Below, piece by piece: positions 61,340-64,000 of a stretch of DNA of 64,000 bases (position 1 is the first letter of the stretch; each line of letters starts with the position of its first letter). Source of the DNA: Sinotaia quadrata (Eukaryota > Mollusca > Gastropoda > Architaenioglossa > Viviparidae); assembly GCA_028829895.1 (NCBI GenBank), contig CM054178.1, positions 22,191,201 to 22,255,200 of the forward strand. Reading direction: 5' to 3'. The translations under genes were made by a program, and so were the position numbers. Below the pieces are notes generated by a model, which did not search any database, was not told where the DNA came from, and worked only from the letters and a program-made list of their open reading frames with translations.

Positions 61340-62110
61340 ACATGTTAATTTAGCTAACGTGGCATTCAAATGATTAACGACTCCTGACTAACTTTAAAGT
61401 TATGTATATTTTGTGTTTGCTGTTATTTTACATTAAGATTTTTCTTTTAAATTTGTACACAATACTTGATATTTTCTCGAAGCGTGTCTGGTTGGCAGTG
61501 TGTTAGTGTTTGTCAAGGTCGTACATATAAATATTATGTACAGAGATATATGCATGACACACTCAGAATGCATCTAGCATTTACTACAAATATCAAAGAT
61601 TTATTCAGCTTTAGTCTAAAGGTCAATTCCAATCTGATATTAATGAGATCCGAAGATCAGTCGCAACTTGACTGTTAGTCTGAAACATCATTTCCAAATT
61701 AACACACTAATTACTCCTGAACATTAGTCACAGTATATATTATGACGATGTTAACTGTTGTTAAATGTCGATGGCCATGCAGTGGAAATGACGTTTTTCT
61801 GAAGTTTTCAATTGTCAGACTTTGCAATGGATTAACAGCGCACAATACTTTGGCCAGAGGTAATGTTTCTATTTCCATCTGTGGGCAGTTTTGCTAACAA
61901 TTTATTCTCATTTAGGACTTAGGACTGCACATTATATATCTGCCGGTATCACCTCTCTTTAGATCTAAAAAAATATAAAGGGATTAACTGCATAGGATTA
62001 GTGATCTCTGTCGCGGGATGATATTATCTAGAGTACTTTTACTGCTTTCTCTTCGTACTGCCGTCAGTATGTAAGGAACAATCGGTAGTTTTCCTGATTG
62101 GCTAGTATTG
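61340..62110. other. No gene seen
   Basis: Non-repetitive AT-rich DNA with only short frames. Confidence 0.5.
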
Positions 62111-62116
62111 GAACCA

Positions 62117-62443
62117 CTAGGTATACAAAAACAATGTAGTAATCATGAGTATTATAAGGACAACTGTGATAACCCATGCCATCAAGTCACGTGCCCACAA
62201 TAAACGATGTTTGTGAAATCTGCACCACAACCTCTCCGCAGGCGTACTGTGTTGTAAGAGTCGTGTGCAAATAAATGCTCTACGGAGTGCTCTTCTATGC
62301 GCGGACAGAACTTCTTGTGACACCCTTAACCCTGACTCAACAAATTTGCGACAACACAACTTAATCACTTTAATAAAAATACGAAAGGAAAGAAGGCTGT
62401 AAAAACTGGAGACAGATATTGAATGTCTCCAGCAGAAATGCAT
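62117..62443 (-). CDS. Candidate 108-aa protein with C-terminal membrane anchor
   Basis: A complete ATG-to-TAG frame with an in-frame TGA eight codons upstream. The N-terminal part is basic and Cys-containing, the middle is Arg/Leu-rich (AHRRALRRAFICTRLL), and the last 20 residues form a hydrophobic segment (WVITVVLIILMITTLFLYT) that stops right at the terminus, as in tail-anchored proteins. Local base composition is more coding-like than the flanks. No family was recognised and no promoter identified. A chance ORF remains possible, since an acceptor-like TTTTTACAG lies inside it and the ORF might be part of a spliced gene. Confidence 0.35.
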   Translation of the reverse strand: MHFCWRHSISVSSFYSLLSFRIFIKVIKLCCRKFVESGLRVSQEVLSAHRRALRRAFICTRLLQHSTPAERLWCRFHKHRLLWARDLMAWVITVVLIILMITTLFLYT

Positions 62444-62566
62444 AAACGAAGTTTTTAAGCTTCATAAAAGAATTGTACCCAAGCACGTGCAAACAAATGT
62501 CGACTTTTTAGACCAGCAGTCATCATCAGAACAGAAAGACAGCCCACGAATTAGTACAGTGTACGA

Positions 62567-62650
62567 TAGTGCTTCCCAAACGTTTTAGAAACCGCGACCC
62601 ACTTTTTAGAGCGAGACACCTTTCGCGATCCACGCTGTGTGTAATGACCT
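62567..62650. mobile_element. hAT-type terminal fragment
   Basis: GTGCTTCCCAAACGTTTTAG followed by AACCGCGACCCAC resembles the left end of hAT elements of the CAGTGGTTCCCAAAC type. No right end or duplication is found in the window, so it is a truncated fragment at best. Confidence 0.35.
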
Positions 62651-62884
62651 GATTAACATATTTGAAATGCTGATTAATTAATGACGAACGAATAATTAAT
62701 AATAGCTAATTAGTTAATGCATCATATCTTTTTTAGTGTCTTTCTTCAGTATTGTTAAAATTCTACATAATCTCATTTGGAACCGGATCCAATCAGTTGA
62801 AAGAGACACTTCCGCTTATCTGCCCTTTCTAATAAGGGGTATTTGTCTCGCTGAGGAGCTTTTAGTAGTTTTGTGTTAGTGAGT

Positions 62885-63010
62885 CCAGTACTTTGTGTCG
62901 GTGAGTTTAGTACTTTGTTGTCTTGGTGAGTTCAGGACTATGTGTCTGTGAGTCCAGTACTTTGTGTCGTTGAGTCTTTTGTGTCGGTGAGTTCAGGACT
63001 TTATGTTGTT
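62885..63010. repeat. Short ~28-bp tandem repeat (GTGAGTCCAGTACTTTGTGTC)
   Basis: About five imperfect units of GTGAGTCCAGTACTTTGTGT-type sequence. Confidence 0.75.
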
Positions 63011-63487
63011 CAGCCCCATACTTTCTGCTGATGTGACCAAAAGCGCCTTTGGTGTTAATAAGAAAACGAGATAATTCTGTTAATTCTAAAACATACGATT
63101 CCGTCCGACACTTTATTGAAATAACTGATCTTTCATTCTGTCATTTAGGAAATATAAAAATAATTTGTGTTGAGCAGTTACTGTTTTAAATTGGTCATTT
63201 CGACTCCTGAAATAGGCTTAATATTCAACAGCCTTTTACTACTTAGAACAGTAGGGAAGAAAAGTCATGGGGACAACCTAGGCCTCACAATCCAATCTAA
63301 TCTCTGTACTTCTGTAAATCAATGGATTTTTCGCGTGCCTGTGATTATGTGTGTATGTGTGTTTGTGTGAATATGATTGTTCACTTTATAAAGACGTATT
63401 AACACACGTGTGCATTCAAAACACACACATATAACACATATACACACATCCTAAAATCTGCGAGCGAAGAACATTGATCTACTACGA

Positions 63488-63570
63488 CACACACACAAAC
63501 AAACACACAAACCACACACCCATACACACACACACACACACACACACACCCACACACACACACACACACA
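63488..63570. repeat. (CA)n microsatellite
   Basis: CA-rich run with interruptions (ACCCATACACACACA). Confidence 0.95.
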
Positions 63571-63670
63571 TTTATTTTTAGAAGAAATCCCGGCGTTGAC
63601 TGGGAACAAAAATAGCACAAATAATTTTCCCGGTGTAGGGTAAACTACGATGTAAAATTTCAGCGTTCTA

Positions 63671-63787
63671 GCCCTCTCCCTGCCGCTGTAAACCATATTA
63701 ATAGCCCATGTTAGTTATGCGGGTGTTTTTGCCCTCTCCCTGCCGCTGTAAACCATATTAATAGCCCATGTTAGTTATGCGGGTGTA
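63671..63787. repeat. 60-bp direct duplication
   Basis: Two identical copies beginning GCCCTCTCCCTGCCGCTGTA at 63671 and 63731, at the window's right edge. Similar but diverged blocks (CTTTCAGCTTCCTAGCTCTC) follow to the end. Confidence 0.95.
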
Positions 63788-64000
63788 GGGAGCGTGGGAG
63801 GTGGGATTCAGACTTGAACCTTCTTCTCTTCATCCCTGGGATGAACCACGCCTCCACGCAAACTTTCAGCTTCCTAGCTCTCTCTCATATTAATAGTTTA
63901 TCTTAATCGAGAGGATACCCCAGAGCCGGAGACGGGTCTCGAGCCCCTCCCCAATCCTAGGTGCAAACCATATCTATGTGAAAACTTTCAGCTTTCCTAG

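Noticed and set aside
1..64000. CRISPR arrays, phage, operons or other prokaryotic systems
   Set aside because: Spliced genes, AT-rich introns and eukaryotic transposons show a nuclear animal genome. The tandem arrays have no unique spacers.
63600..64000. Possible tRNA-derived SINE (GGGTCTCGAGCCC resembles a B box)
   Set aside because: No A box at proper spacing, no foldable tRNA and no oligo-A/T tail seen.

Overview
This is an AT-rich, intron-rich animal nuclear segment with no operons, rRNA or recognisable tRNA. Gene content, a MAN1 protein of invertebrate size and the wealth of mini- and microsatellites suggest an invertebrate, perhaps a mollusc or other lophotrochozoan. That placement is an inference, because no species-diagnostic sequence was recognised.

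Left half (about 8.6-32.8 kb, minus strand): a complete 14-exon gene for the inner nuclear membrane protein MAN1/LEMD3. All splice phases agree and it reads through to a 722-residue protein: LEM domain, two membrane segments, C-terminal winged-helix (MSC) region and RRM/UHM domain. Its introns carry most of the local transposon load. Intron 7 is about 78% filled by a nested set: a piggyBac-like element broken by a dispersed repeat, which is itself broken by a second piggyBac-like element at TTAA. Intron 2 has a 299-bp hAT-type MITE with a perfect 8-bp target duplication. Intron 3 has another copy of the dispersed repeat. Intron 10 has a 119-bp higher-order satellite. Intron 6 has a tandem array whose last unit is the exon 6 splice donor itself.

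Middle (32.8-39.1 kb): about 2 kb of divergent promoter space with three CRE-like sites within 50 bp, then a plus-strand two-exon gene (34809-39108) that I reconstruct for an unrecognised 624-residue type I membrane protein. It has an N-terminal hydrophobic signal, six N-glycosylation sequons all before the membrane span, a furin-type RVKR site, one transmembrane segment and a cytoplasmic tail with NPF and YxxL-type motifs. Its intron is largely a 39-bp minisatellite in 554-bp higher-order units. This is the best candidate here for an undescribed protein.

Right half (39-64 kb): mostly non-coding. It holds a non-LTR reverse transcriptase relic, two more copies of the 1.6-1.7 kb dispersed repeat, a 735-bp hAT relic with a perfect 8-bp target duplication, a 313-bp Mutator-like MITE with a 10-bp duplication, a small fold-back element and at least ten tandem-repeat families. 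Two small gene candidates stand out: a compact CCAAT-promoter transcript unit with a 58-bp intron and a 40-codon ORF (about 50.2-50.7 kb, plus), and a 108-residue ORF with a C-terminal membrane anchor (62117-62443, minus).
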